Assembly (NCBI GenBank): GCA_011170375.1
Contig: DUEV01000006.1
Span: 25,255-89,254 of the forward strand
Direction: 5' to 3'
Source of the DNA: Dehalococcoidia bacterium
GTDB taxonomy: Bacteria; Chloroflexota; Dehalococcoidia; Dehalococcoidales; Fen-1064
DNA length: 64,000 bases
Below the pieces are notes generated by a model. That model was not told the DNA's origin, did not search any database, and was given only the letters and a program-made list of their open reading frames with translations. Both the position numbers and the translations under genes were made by a program. Every line of letters starts with the position of its first letter. Position 1 is the first letter of the stretch. Below, piece after piece: positions 25,375 through 33,949 of the stretch.

Positions 25375-26589
25375 TCAGATTACTCCCTGCTCCCTCAATC
25401 TCTCCAGGTCTTCACCAGAGTATCCCAGCTCACTGTAGACCTCGGCATTATGCTCACCCAAACGGGGGGCCGGTCGGCTCGCTCGCCAGGGAGTCTCATC
25501 CATCTTGAAAGGTGCCCCGGGGTAGGTCAGCTTGCCGGCGACGGGGTGCTCTATTTCCTCCCAGAACCCCCTTGCCTTCCAGTGAGGGTCATTAACCAGG
25601 TCGCCGGGGTCGTTTATTGGTCCGCAAAGTACGCCGGCCGCTTGACCGGCGGTAATAATCTCCAGCTTGGTGCGCTCGGCAATCCAGGGGTACCAGATAA
25701 TGCTGAACCTCTCGAGGTTCTCCGGGTCCCGCTGCCCTTCCTGGGTGCTAAATCCAGGGTCGTCTAACAGTTCAGGCATATCCATCATCCTGCATATCCT
25801 GTCCCAGAAGACAAAGCCCCCGGTAAGCTGGAAAAAACCGTCCTTACAGGCATAAATTCCGTAGGGGAATCCGGGTGGCTCCAGCTCCGGGTCCGGCCGG
25901 TAGCTAGTCTCATTGTTATATTTATACGTGATGAGGTGGCTCATCCGGCGGTCGATAGTGCCCATCTGGCTCTCAAACATACTCATGTCGACGTGCTGGC
26001 CGCTACCCTGGGCTTGGCTGGCAAAGAAGGCAATCATGGTAGCAAACGCTGACATAGTCCCTACCTGGTACTGGATAACGCTGCCCGCTTTCTTCAGGGG
26101 ATAGCGGTCAAACATACCGGTCTCGTTCATAGCACCGCCCATTCCGTAGATAATCAACTCCGATGCCTTGAAGTCCCGGTAGGGACCAGACTGGCCGAAA
26201 TTGGATATCGATGTCATCACCAGCTTCGGGTTTATCTTCTCCAGTTCTTCATAGGTTAGCCACAACGACGGCATTACCCGGGGGCTGAAGTTTTCCACGA
26301 GGATATCCACACCCTTCACCAGCTCCCGGAAAATCTTTTTCCCGGCCTCAGTCTTCAGGTTGAGGGTAATCCCCCTCTTGCTGGTATTCAGATGGAGAAA
26401 GAGACCGCTCTTGTCGGGATGGGGTTCATCGCCGAGGAAGGGGCCCATCTTTCTGGCCGGGTCTCCTCCGTCGGGCCACTCTATTTTGAGGACATCGGCA
26501 CCATAGTCGGCAAGAAGCTTGGTGCAGTAAGGGCCAGCGATGTGATGGGTGAGATCCAGTACCTTGATATCTGACAGTGCCTGTTCCAT
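25375..26589 (-). CDS. class III CoA-transferase paralogue lacking the catalytic Asp
   Basis: A 404-residue CaiB/BaiF-family protein with the normal N-terminal signature (IKVLDLTHHIAGPYCTKLLADYG) and the C-terminal LGEHNAEV block. Aligning it by eye with its neighbour through the conserved GxGQHxDM motif puts Gln173 (block SVIQYQVGTMSAF) where the catalytic Asp should be. It may be a non-catalytic subunit paired with the 24022-25329 product, as in heteromeric family III enzymes, or it may use another residue. It is upstream in transcription and likely the first gene of the pair. Confidence 0.88.
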   Translation of the reverse strand: MEQALSDIKVLDLTHHIAGPYCTKLLADYGADVLKIEWPDGGDPARKMGPFLGDEPHPDKSGLFLHLNTSKRGITLNLKTEAGKKIFRELVKGVDILVENFSPRVMPSLWLTYEELEKINPKLVMTSISNFGQSGPYRDFKASELIIYGMGGAMNETGMFDRYPLKKAGSVIQYQVGTMSAFATMIAFFASQAQGSGQHVDMSMFESQMGTIDRRMSHLITYKYNNETSYRPDPELEPPGFPYGIYACKDGFFQLTGGFVFWDRICRMMDMPELLDDPGFSTQEGQRDPENLERFSIIWYPWIAERTKLEIITAGQAAGVLCGPINDPGDLVNDPHWKARGFWEEIEHPVAGKLTYPGAPFKMDETPWRASRPAPRLGEHNAEVYSELGYSGEDLERLREQGVI

Positions 26590-26793
26590 GCAATTCCCAC
26601 TTTCCGGCTCAAGTTATCTTTAATTCGACACGCAGTTCCACAGCTGAGCCTTTTACTGGATGCCGTGATTTTAGTCCCTAGCTGGCAGGGGTGTCAAGAA
26701 AGTTTGTTCGTTGATACGGACACGGCACCTGTTTATTAGTGGTGGCCCCATCCCCCCACAATATCTTTTCCCACCCGCCGCCCTTTAAGGAAA

Positions 26794-26814
26794 AAGAGGG
26801 GCTTCGCCCCTCTT
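26794..26814. terminator. stem-loop, terminator-like
   Basis: AAGAGGGGC-TTC-GCCCCTCTT forms a perfect 9-bp stem with a three-base loop. It sits between divergent genes, where a terminator has no obvious use, so it may instead be a dispersed repeat or a 5' leader structure. Confidence 0.45.
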
Positions 26815-26879
26815 AAACTCCCCTTCATTAGTACTTGGAAACAGCCCTCTCTTATCAATATCTTCGACGCCATTACTAT

Positions 26880-26909
26880 TTGCGTAGGACAATATTCTAC
26901 CTGTAATAT
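26880..26909 (+). promoter_or_regulatory. possible promoter of aminotransferase operon
   Basis: TTGCGT (26880-26885), 18-bp spacer, TAATAT (26904-26909), about 30 bp before the ATG at 26939. Both boxes are imperfect. Confidence 0.4.
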
Positions 26910-26938
26910 TTACTGAGTGAGATAGAAACGGAGGCACT

Positions 26939-28087
26939 ATGGAAGAGATACCCTTTACAAAGACCCTGATAGGCAAAGAAGAGGAAGAGGAGGTTCTGGA
27001 TACGCTTCGCTCCACGCTGATAGGCACGGGAGTGAAGACTGAGCAGCTGGAGCGGGAGTTTGCCGCCTACCAGGGGACCAGACACGCCATCGGCACCAAC
27101 TCCTGCACGGCGGCGCTGCACCTCAGCCTCCATGCCTTAGGCATCGGGCCAGGCGACGAGGTAATAACCACCCCGATGACGTTCGTATCGACGGCGAGCT
27201 CGATAGTCTACACCGGGGCCACACCCGTATTTGCTGACGTTGAGCCTGAGACGCTGTGTATCAACCCGGCCTGTATTGAAGCCGCTGTCACGGAGCGCAC
27301 CAAAGCAATTCTACCAGTGCACATCTACGGGCAACCATGTGACATGGACAGGATTATGGATATTGCCCAACGCCATAATCTGAAAGTGGTCAGCGACTGT
27401 GCCCATGCCATCGAGGCTGAATACAGGGGGAAAAGGGTCGGCAGTCTCGGGGATACCGCCTGTTACTCCTTCTACGCCACCAAGAACATGACAGCCGGTA
27501 ACGGTGGGATGCTGGTGACCGACGACGACAATCTGACACAACTTGTCCAGTCGCAGCGGGACCACGGGATGGCCTCCGGGGCCTGGACACGGTACCAGAC
27601 GGGGGAGTTCCAGGAGTACCCGATGATACAGCTCGGTTTCAAGTACATCATGTGGGACATCCCCGCTTCCATAGGGCTACATCAGTTACGAAAGATTGAG
27701 CAGAGGCATAAGAAGCGACTCGAATTGGCTGCTAGATACGGGGCGGCGCTAGAGTCCCTGGCCGACCACGTGGAGGTATTAAAGACCCGCGAAGGTGTAC
27801 GGCATGCCTATCACCTTTACGTTACCAAGCTCAGGGGCGTGGACCGAAACCGGGTTGCTGCCGGTATAGAGAAAAGGGGTATCGGGGTCGGCATCCACTA
27901 CCGGCCCGTCCACCTCGAGCCGTACTACCGGGAAAAGCACGGCCACGCTCCGGGCGAGTGTCCGGTCGCCGAAGACGCCGGAACACGAGTACTGTCGTTG
28001 CCGTTCTGGCCAGAGATGACCGAAGAGGAAGTCCTCAGGGTGGTCGAAACACTCGGAGAAGTCATCACTGAGTGCCGGGGCAGCTAA
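26939..28087 (+). CDS. DegT/DnrJ/EryC1/StrS family PLP aminotransferase
   Basis: A 382-residue PLP-dependent enzyme of the sugar aminotransferase family. Landmarks are GTNSCTAALHLSLHALGIG, DEVITTPMTFVSTASSIVY, the VVSDCAHAIEA segment (Asp contacts the PLP pyridine nitrogen) and SFYATKNMTAGNGGMLVTDD with the Schiff-base Lys. The C-terminus has the family ending GIHYRPVHLEPYYR. Members transaminate keto-sugars attached to nucleotides, often for surface glycans or antibiotics. A GGAGG ribosome site precedes the ATG. It starts a three-gene set with an oxidoreductase and a toroid protein. Confidence 0.93.
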   Translation: MEEIPFTKTLIGKEEEEEVLDTLRSTLIGTGVKTEQLEREFAAYQGTRHAIGTNSCTAALHLSLHALGIGPGDEVITTPMTFVSTASSIVYTGATPVFADVEPETLCINPACIEAAVTERTKAILPVHIYGQPCDMDRIMDIAQRHNLKVVSDCAHAIEAEYRGKRVGSLGDTACYSFYATKNMTAGNGGMLVTDDDNLTQLVQSQRDHGMASGAWTRYQTGEFQEYPMIQLGFKYIMWDIPASIGLHQLRKIEQRHKKRLELAARYGAALESLADHVEVLKTREGVRHAYHLYVTKLRGVDRNRVAAGIEKRGIGVGIHYRPVHLEPYYREKHGHAPGECPVAEDAGTRVLSLPFWPEMTEEEVLRVVETLGEVITECRGS

Positions 28088-28097
28088 GAGGAAAGAC

Positions 28098-29102
28098 ATG
28101 ATGAATTCAGGAAAAACCTTGAAGGTGGCTGTCATCGGCTTCGGGACAATGGGCCGGAAACATACGGAAAACTGCTCGCGAATTGAGGGGGTTGAGGTAG
28201 CGGCGGTGGTCGGTGTCGATGAGGTCGAGGCAGAAACAATTAAGGCTGAGGCCAGAGTTCCCGCCTATACTGATGCGGTTAAAATGCTGGCTGAGGTCCC
28301 AGTGGATGCCGTTATTCTGGCCACGCCGCCTGGGTTACGCCGCGAGACTGTTATGGCGGCCGCCAATATGAGTAAGTCCCTCTTTCTGGAAAAACCGATT
28401 ACCCTGAACCTGCCGACCGCCAAAGAGTACTGCGACATCGCTAAAAAGCAATCACTGGTGAACGCCGTGGGCTTTCAGCTAAGGTACTCTCCGCTGACCG
28501 AGCAGGCAAAACAGCTAACTAAAGGTCGGACAGTGACCCACGTCCGTACCACTTGCACTACCTCTTACTACCTGAAACGGGACGTGCCGGACTGGTTTCT
28601 CCAACGTAAACACAGCGGCGGGCCGTTACTTGAGCAGGCTATCCATCCCTTCGATATTGCCCGTTTGCTTGTCGGCGACATTACGCACGTCTTCGCCCGT
28701 GCCGAGCGGTTACTCTTCCCCGATGCCGGTGAGCTCGACTCCGAGGACACGATTGTGCTGGCCTACCGCTTTGCCAGTGGTGCCCTCGGGACGCATACCG
28801 ATAGCTGCGCCATGACCGAGTTCAACTGGGAGGTCGAGCTGTTCGGGCCGGACTGGCGGCTGCTGGTCGACTACGCCCGAAAACGGCTCTCCGGGCACAT
28901 CGGCGAGGAAAAAATCAGGCAGGACTTCCCCGATATCGACCTGCACCTGCTGGAGATGCAGACATTCTTAGAGGCGGTACTTAGTCACAAGCCCGAATTA
29001 GTCCGTTCCGATTTCGCCGATGCCACGAAGACGCTGGCCGTTGTCCTCGCGGGGGACCGCTCCATCAAGACCGGCGCCTGGGAAGCCGTCGAGGAGGTGT
29101 GA
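28098..29102 (+). CDS. Gfo/Idh/MocA family oxidoreductase
   Basis: A 334-residue NAD(P)-dependent sugar oxidoreductase. The Rossmann start VAVIGFGTMGRKHTENCSRI, the LEKPITLNLPTAKEYCDIA block containing the family EKP motif, and the catalytic-region GGPLLEQAIHPFDIARLLVG (the conserved His is in this block) are all present. It begins 10 bp after the aminotransferase and its stop is followed within 6 bases by the next ATG, so the three genes are an operon. The pairing with a DegT aminotransferase suggests synthesis of an amino- or keto-sugar; the product is not known. Confidence 0.92.
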   Translation: MMNSGKTLKVAVIGFGTMGRKHTENCSRIEGVEVAAVVGVDEVEAETIKAEARVPAYTDAVKMLAEVPVDAVILATPPGLRRETVMAAANMSKSLFLEKPITLNLPTAKEYCDIAKKQSLVNAVGFQLRYSPLTEQAKQLTKGRTVTHVRTTCTTSYYLKRDVPDWFLQRKHSGGPLLEQAIHPFDIARLLVGDITHVFARAERLLFPDAGELDSEDTIVLAYRFASGALGTHTDSCAMTEFNWEVELFGPDWRLLVDYARKRLSGHIGEEKIRQDFPDIDLHLLEMQTFLEAVLSHKPELVRSDFADATKTLAVVLAGDRSIKTGAWEAVEEV

Positions 29103-29107
29103 AAACT

Positions 29108-30121
29108 ATGGCTGATTGGAAGTCTGTATTAAACGCTGACCCGACCGACTGGCTCCTAAAGAAGGACAATCCGTCGGTGCGTTATTTCACGCTGGTTGAC
29201 CTGCTGGATATGCCCGAGGATGACCTTGACGTCCGTCAGGAAAGACAGACCATCATGGAACATGGGGTGGTCCCCCAGATACTGGCGAAACAGGAAGAAG
29301 GGGGTACCTGGGAAAAGCCCCACCGTTTTTACACAGGCAAATACCGCAGCACCGTCTGGCAGCTTATCATCCTGGCGGAACTCGCTGCCGACGGAAGCGA
29401 CGAGAGAGTGAAAAAAGCTTGCGACTTCATCCTGGAGAACAGCCAAGAAAGGAATACCGGGGGCTTCTCCACGCGGGGAAGTCCCCAGAACAGCGGAGAC
29501 CCTTCCCGTGTTATCCCCTGCCTCACCGGGAACATGGTGTGGAGCCTGATGAGACTGGGCTGCCAGAATGCACGGGTGGAACATGGTATTGAATGGATTG
29601 CCCGCTACCAGAGGTTCGATGATGCCGAAGGCGAACCGCCGACCGGCTGGCCCTACGAAAATCATAAGCAGTGCTGGGGACGCCACACCTGCTCAATGGG
29701 CGCGATTAAGGCGCTCAAAGCTCTCGCCGAAATACCACCGGATAACCGGAGCCCGGAGGTCGTTACCACGATTGAGAACGGCGCCGAGTATTTCCTGCGT
29801 CACCATGTATACAAGCGGAGCCACAATCTAAACAGGGCCTGCAAACCGGAGTGGCGCAGGTTCGGCTTTCCCCGGATGTGGCATACAGATGCGTTGGAAA
29901 TTATGCGGGTTCTCACTCGACTCGGCTACAACGACCCGCGCATGCAGGAGGCCATCGACCTGGTCATCTCAAAGCAGGACGACCAGGGGATATGGAATCT
30001 GGATGACACCTTCAACGGGAGCTTCCAGATAGACATTGAGGTCAAGGGCCAGCCAAGCAAGTGGGTCACCCTCAACGCCCTGAGTGTGCTCAAGCTTTTG
30101 GACAACCATGACAAACGCTAG
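29108..30121 (+). CDS. alpha-alpha toroid protein, prenyltransferase/squalene-cyclase-like repeats
   Basis: A 337-residue protein from ATG 29108, chosen because GAGGAGG at 29091-29097 is 10 bases away, whereas GTG 29099 would be too close. The start WLLKKDNPSVRYFTLVDLLD and the repeats (e.g. WQLIILAELAADGSDERVKKACDFILENS, WVTLNALSVLKLLDN) resemble terpenoid-cyclase/prenyltransferase toroid folds. The DxDD or zinc-ligand sets of real cyclases or protein prenyltransferases are not obvious. Several His/Cys residues (CWGRHTC) could bind metal. It is co-operonic with a sugar aminotransferase and oxidoreductase; function unknown. Confidence 0.75.
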   Translation: MADWKSVLNADPTDWLLKKDNPSVRYFTLVDLLDMPEDDLDVRQERQTIMEHGVVPQILAKQEEGGTWEKPHRFYTGKYRSTVWQLIILAELAADGSDERVKKACDFILENSQERNTGGFSTRGSPQNSGDPSRVIPCLTGNMVWSLMRLGCQNARVEHGIEWIARYQRFDDAEGEPPTGWPYENHKQCWGRHTCSMGAIKALKALAEIPPDNRSPEVVTTIENGAEYFLRHHVYKRSHNLNRACKPEWRRFGFPRMWHTDALEIMRVLTRLGYNDPRMQEAIDLVISKQDDQGIWNLDDTFNGSFQIDIEVKGQPSKWVTLNALSVLKLLDNHDKR

Positions 30122-30237
30122 AGCATCCAGGATGAGATGCTCCGCTCGGGCTGATCCGCCGCCTTTTCGGCGTAAACAGTGTCGTTTATTCAGGTTATGT
30201 TAAATTGTACCCCTGAGGTACAGAACAAAACTAATTT

Positions 30238-30396
30238 TTATTTTTCGGTTTGCATGGCATCATAAATGACCCAACCGCCGAAGACGAGCAAGACTACAAA
30301 GAGAATCCAGTCCAATGCATCCGGGGTATTACCTGGTATCATCCAATAAGCCTGGGTTAGAATCAAGACTCCGACAGCAATCAATAGTTTCTTCAC
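30238..30396 (-). CDS. 52-residue two-helix membrane protein (copy A)
   Basis: A small gene on the minus strand: GTG start at 30394-30396, preceded by GGGAGG, stop TAA at 30238-30240. The product begins KKLLIAVGVLILTQAYWMIPG and continues with a Pro/Asp turn and a second helix, DWILFVVLLVFGGWVIYDAM, ending QTEK. A near paralogue of the same length lies 63 bp away on the same strand. Conservation of length, helix positions, the MIPG-x-TPxAL loop and the MQTEK tail, with many synonymous differences, shows that both are real genes. Function unknown. Confidence 0.75.
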   Translation of the reverse strand: MKKLLIAVGVLILTQAYWMIPGNTPDALDWILFVVLLVFGGWVIYDAMQTEK

Positions 30397-30459
30397 CTGT
30401 GGCCTCCCTAATAAAATTAGCGGTATTATAGCACGAGTTTAGCTCAACCAAACCAAGCT

Positions 30460-30618
30460 CTATTTTTCAGTCTGCATTGCGCTATAAATGGTGTAAATGC
30501 CGAAGAGTAACAGGACCGCGAAAAGAATCCAGTTCAATGCTTCTGGGGTACAACCTGGTATCATGAAATAAGACTGACATAGAATCAGGATCCCGATGGC
30601 AATTAACAGGTTTTTCAC
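30460..30618 (-). CDS. 52-residue two-helix membrane protein (copy B)
   Basis: Paralogue of the gene at 30238-30396: GTG start at 30616-30618 with GGAGG just upstream (complement of 30624-30630), stop TAG at 30460-30462. It begins KNLLIAIGILILCQSYFMIPG, then CTPEALNWILFAVLLLFGIY, and ends AMQTEK. A Cys replaces the Asn in the loop and another Cys is in helix one. Both copies would insert as hairpins in the membrane. They may be a small two-component complex or a type of membrane-active peptide; nothing in the context decides this. Confidence 0.75.
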   Translation of the reverse strand: MKNLLIAIGILILCQSYFMIPGCTPEALNWILFAVLLLFGIYTIYSAMQTEK

Positions 30619-30901
30619 ATTCTAACCTCCATAACTGAATTACGGCATTATAGCACGTGGTAGGTCTAATTAAAACAGGTTCAGGCAATATTATCTACAT
30701 ACAGTCACTGATTGCCGGCAAAGTTGGTTCTTTTTTCGGGGACCATTCATCAAGACTAGTGCTGTCGGGAGCTGTCGAGTAACATTAGACAGCGACTTCA
30801 CTCTCCCCGCTTCCCAATCGTCCCGCGATGCTGTATATTCTGAGTAACTATTCAGCTAGAGTTGATACAAACATAACCGGCGGAGAGACAAGGAGGTAGC
30901 C

Positions 30902-31561
30902 ATGGCAATTACACTGATGCTGGCGGGGGTGGTCTTATGGCTGGCCATTTTCTGGATAGGCTCCATTGCCCTGGAGGCCACCGGCATGGAGCGCACCAAG
31001 GCCCGCTTTCAGGTGCTGTCGGCCATCACGGGGACAGGCTTCACCACCAGCGAATCCGAGTCTATCGTCAATCACCCCAGGCGGCGCCGGATAGCCACCT
31101 GGCTGATATTCATCGGCAACACGGGGGTGGTCGGTTGTATCATCGCATTACTCGTCTTCGTACGGGTCGGCATTAAAGCCCCAACACCGACACAAGTCAT
31201 CGTAATCATCGCCGTGGTCGTGGTTATAATACTGTTTATCACGCTGGGGCCTATGAACGCCCTCACCAATGTTATTGTTAGGCTGATACACAAAGGACGG
31301 GCGAAGGCCTACCTGCTGGCCGAAGAAGTGCTTCACCGGTCAGGTGAATTTGGGGTAACCCGCGTGGCGATAGGTAAAAAAGACCTGCCAGCCGGTCTAA
31401 ATGTGAAGAACAGTGGCCTCGGCGAGCGGGGGGTGGTAGTCCTCGCCATCGAGAGGGGGAATACGGTGCTACCCTTCCCCGAGGACACGGAGACTCTGTC
31501 GGCGGGGGACTACCTGCTGTGCTATGGCAAGATTTCGGGGATGCCCGGTGACACGTCGTAG
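30902..31561 (+). CDS. membrane protein with C-terminal TrkA-C (RCK_C) domain
   Basis: A 219-residue protein. About three hydrophobic segments occur (residues 2-26, 63-87 and 95-120), the first followed by LEATGMERTKARFQVLSAIT and a TGTGFTTSESE stretch reminiscent of a potassium-transporter filter loop. Residues about 145-215 form a TrkA-C/RCK_C domain (LGERGVVVLAIERG, LSAGDYLLCYGK), which usually binds a nucleotide or ion and regulates K+ flux. It is too short to be a full Trk/Ktr channel subunit. It starts with an AAGGAGG ribosome site. Confidence 0.8.
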   Translation: MAITLMLAGVVLWLAIFWIGSIALEATGMERTKARFQVLSAITGTGFTTSESESIVNHPRRRRIATWLIFIGNTGVVGCIIALLVFVRVGIKAPTPTQVIVIIAVVVVIILFITLGPMNALTNVIVRLIHKGRAKAYLLAEEVLHRSGEFGVTRVAIGKKDLPAGLNVKNSGLGERGVVVLAIERGNTVLPFPEDTETLSAGDYLLCYGKISGMPGDTS

Positions 31562-31612
31562 AGAGGTAGCACGTTTACAGATGGCGGCACGTTAGATAGA
31601 ATAGGTTCTTAA

Positions 31613-32851
31613 ATGATTTGGCGATTTTCTCTATACGGCTTCCTGAAGAACCAGCGGTACTTCGAACCGTTCATTATCCTGTTTTTTCTCCAGCAGGGAC
31701 TTTCCTTCACACAGATAGGCTTCCTCATCGCCTTCCGCGAGCTTTTCATAAACCTCATGGAAATCCCCAGCGGTGCCGTGGCCGATTTATTTGGCCGCCG
31801 GCGCAGTATGATGCTGTCATTCGGCTCCTATATCATTTCCTTTGCCGTCTTCGGCTTCAGCCAGGACTACTGGCACCTGTTTGTTGCCATGTTCTTCTTC
31901 GCCATCGGCGAGGCGTTCCGCACCGGCACACACAAGGCGATGATATTCACCTGGCTCCGCATTGAGGGAAGGCTCGATGAAAAGACCAAGGTCTACGGCT
32001 ACACCCGCTCCTGGTCAAAGATAGGGTCGGCGGTCTCCACCGTCGTGGCGGTCGCCCTTGTTTTGCTGGCCAACGACTACTCGTGGGTCTTCTTTTTCGC
32101 CATTGTCCCGTACGTGGGGGGTCTGGTCAATTTCATGTATTATCCCAAGGAACTCGAGGGCCAGCCCGACACGGAAGCAGGCATGCGTGAGGTCGTGGCA
32201 CATCTCTGGGAATGCATCCGCTTGGCCGTGGCAGTCCGCAGACTTCGCCGCCTGATAGTAGAATCGATGTCCTTCGAGGGTGTGTACAAGGCGGTTGAGG
32301 ACTATCTCCAGCCCGTAGTGAAAAACATGGCGCTGCTGATTCCCATTTTCGTTGGTCTGAGCGATACACGCCGCAGCGCTATCATGATAGGGATTGTTTA
32401 CGTGGTCCTGTATCTCCTGTCCGCCTATGCCAGCCGAAATTCCCACCGGCTCGCCAGTTATGCTGGAGCAGAGGAGGGGGGAAGCCGCCTGCTCTGGAAA
32501 GTGGTCTCTGTTCTCTATCTGGCACTTATTCCACTGCTGGTCTTCGAGTATCACTACGTGGCGATAGTTGGCTTCATCGCCCTTTCTCTCATCCAGAACC
32601 TCTGGAGGCCCATTTTAGTAAGTCGCTTCGACACCTTTGCCAGTGAGACACAGGGCGCTACCATACTATCGATTGAAAGCCAGGCAAAATCAATCTCCAC
32701 AATGATAGTAGCGCCAATACTGGGGGCGGCAGTGGACTTTATCCGGGGTCAGGACGGAAGCTGGGGTGGAGAGTTCTGGCCGGTAGCTACGATTGCGGCT
32801 GTAATTTCCCTGATTGTCCTGTTTACGCCTCTCAAAGAAAAGGACAAATAA
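31613..32851 (+). CDS. MFS transporter
   Basis: A 412-residue polytopic membrane protein with about twelve helices. The loop between helices 2 and 3 has the Major Facilitator signature EIPSGAVADLFGRRRSMM. The central cytosolic loop is at residues about 180-215. No substrate clue is visible; related proteins are annotated as drug or sugar efflux carriers. It starts 52 bp after the TrkA-C protein gene and may be co-transcribed with it. Confidence 0.9.
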   Translation: MIWRFSLYGFLKNQRYFEPFIILFFLQQGLSFTQIGFLIAFRELFINLMEIPSGAVADLFGRRRSMMLSFGSYIISFAVFGFSQDYWHLFVAMFFFAIGEAFRTGTHKAMIFTWLRIEGRLDEKTKVYGYTRSWSKIGSAVSTVVAVALVLLANDYSWVFFFAIVPYVGGLVNFMYYPKELEGQPDTEAGMREVVAHLWECIRLAVAVRRLRRLIVESMSFEGVYKAVEDYLQPVVKNMALLIPIFVGLSDTRRSAIMIGIVYVVLYLLSAYASRNSHRLASYAGAEEGGSRLLWKVVSVLYLALIPLLVFEYHYVAIVGFIALSLIQNLWRPILVSRFDTFASETQGATILSIESQAKSISTMIVAPILGAAVDFIRGQDGSWGGEFWPVATIAAVISLIVLFTPLKEKDK

Positions 32852-32910
32852 GAGATTGTGCGCGCGGCGTATTCCTGGGGCTTAATTAAGCAAGGGACAG
32901 AATAGGACTC

Positions 32911-33609
32911 CTAGCCAACGAGGACGCAGTCTGTTAGCATAATGTTGGTCACGAAGCCTTCGTACTTGCCCTCGACCGTAAGCTCCTGGCCCACGGTGAG
33001 ATGGTTAAGCTCCGCCGCATCCTCCTTGCCAAACTTACAGTAGACTTCTCCCAGAGGATGCGGTTCACTGTCAGTCAAAGCAACCCGGTACGTGCCAACG
33101 ACATCCTTGTTTACCACGCTGTCAACCAGACCCGTTACCCGGAAAACGCTGTCCTTGAATTCATCGTGTCCTGCCATTCCGTAGCTCTGGTAAGAAGAGC
33201 ACAGCTCAGCGACGGTTACTTCCTGTACCGGCTGGGGTTCCTTCTCCGCCTTTGGCGCAGGTTTTTCCTCCGCTACAGGCTCCTGCTCCATGACTGGTTC
33301 AGGCTCTTCGTCTGGAACAGACTCCAATACAGCCGTATCATCGGTAGTCTCTTGGGCTGGTTCGGGTTCTGGTTCTGTGCTTGCCTCGGCTTCGGTGACC
33401 TGATCCGTTTCCGGTTCAGGCTCAATAGTTGATTCGGACTCAACTAGCAGAGCGGTTAGGGTCGCTTGGCCCTCTCTCTCGTGTTTAAGCTCAGCGAAGG
33501 TCTTCGATGTTTTTCCGTAAATCCCTGAGACCAGCGGGTAACCACACCACTGGCAAGCCCAGTCCTTGGTCCGCACGGTAGACAGACCACAGTTTGGACA
33601 ATTTGCCAT
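32911..33609 (-). CDS. zinc-ribbon protein with acidic linker and OB-fold (tRNA_anti-like) domain
   Basis: A 232-residue protein. Residues 1-25 form a zinc ribbon with CPNC and CQWC pairs. Residues about 55-130 are a low-complexity Glu/Pro/Val-rich linker with repeated EPEPE-like units. The C-terminal 95 residues (VTVAELCSSYQSY, VFRVTGLVDSVV, LTVGQELTVEGKYEGF) resemble the OB-fold tRNA_anti-like domain found in uncharacterised bacterial proteins. The ribosome site is GGAGG ahead of the ATG. It is convergent with the MFS gene. Its role is unknown; zinc ribbon plus OB-fold suggests binding of nucleic acid or protein. Confidence 0.78.
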   Translation of the reverse strand: MANCPNCGLSTVRTKDWACQWCGYPLVSGIYGKTSKTFAELKHEREGQATLTALLVESESTIEPEPETDQVTEAEASTEPEPEPAQETTDDTAVLESVPDEEPEPVMEQEPVAEEKPAPKAEKEPQPVQEVTVAELCSSYQSYGMAGHDEFKDSVFRVTGLVDSVVNKDVVGTYRVALTDSEPHPLGEVYCKFGKEDAAELNHLTVGQELTVEGKYEGFVTNIMLTDCVLVG

Positions 33610-33949
33610 TAATCACCTCCGTACGCCCCCCCTAACTGGCTCGGGAATAACTCCCTTTGCCGGCGATGCATTCGTACCTTTCTTTGGCACGTACCCTATT
33701 ATAACATAACATTGCAATACCTGTTCGCCGGAGCCAGTAACCCCACAACCATATCTCGCCTGCACGTGCCTTATATGCTGCATAATTGTGACTCTAATGT
33801 AAGCACCGGGGAAGTACCAAAGGTACCAATCTGCTGGACAAGAGGGCCAGTTTAGTGGAACTCGGCACTCGCCCTATCACTTTAGCGGTTGCTTCTGCTT
33901 AATTCAATGGTTATACTAGACGTGATTTTAGAAGCGAGGGTGCAGTCCT
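33610..33949. other. intergenic region, divergent promoters
   Basis: This 340-bp gap separates the minus-strand zinc-ribbon gene from the plus-strand flavodoxin-like gene. An extended -10 box (reverse complement of 33698-33706, TGTTATAAT) could serve the minus gene, and a good plus-strand promoter lies at 33889-33917. No gene is seen. Confidence 0.5.
33889..33917 (+). promoter_or_regulatory. sigma-70-type promoter for flavodoxin-like gene
   Basis: TTGCTT (33889-33894), 17-bp spacer, TATACT (33912-33917), 32 bp before the ATG at 33950. Confidence 0.62.

Larger units (their letters stand above)
26590..26938. other. divergent intergenic region
   Basis: This 350-bp gap separates the minus-strand CoA-transferases from the plus-strand aminotransferase. 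It contains the hairpin at 26794-26814 and a weak plus-strand promoter at 26880-26909. I see no gene. Confidence 0.5.

Noticed and set aside
30121..30237. Hairpin GAGCAT...ATGCTC after the toroid gene as a terminator
   Set aside because: The stem is only about six base pairs with a large loop and no T-tract.
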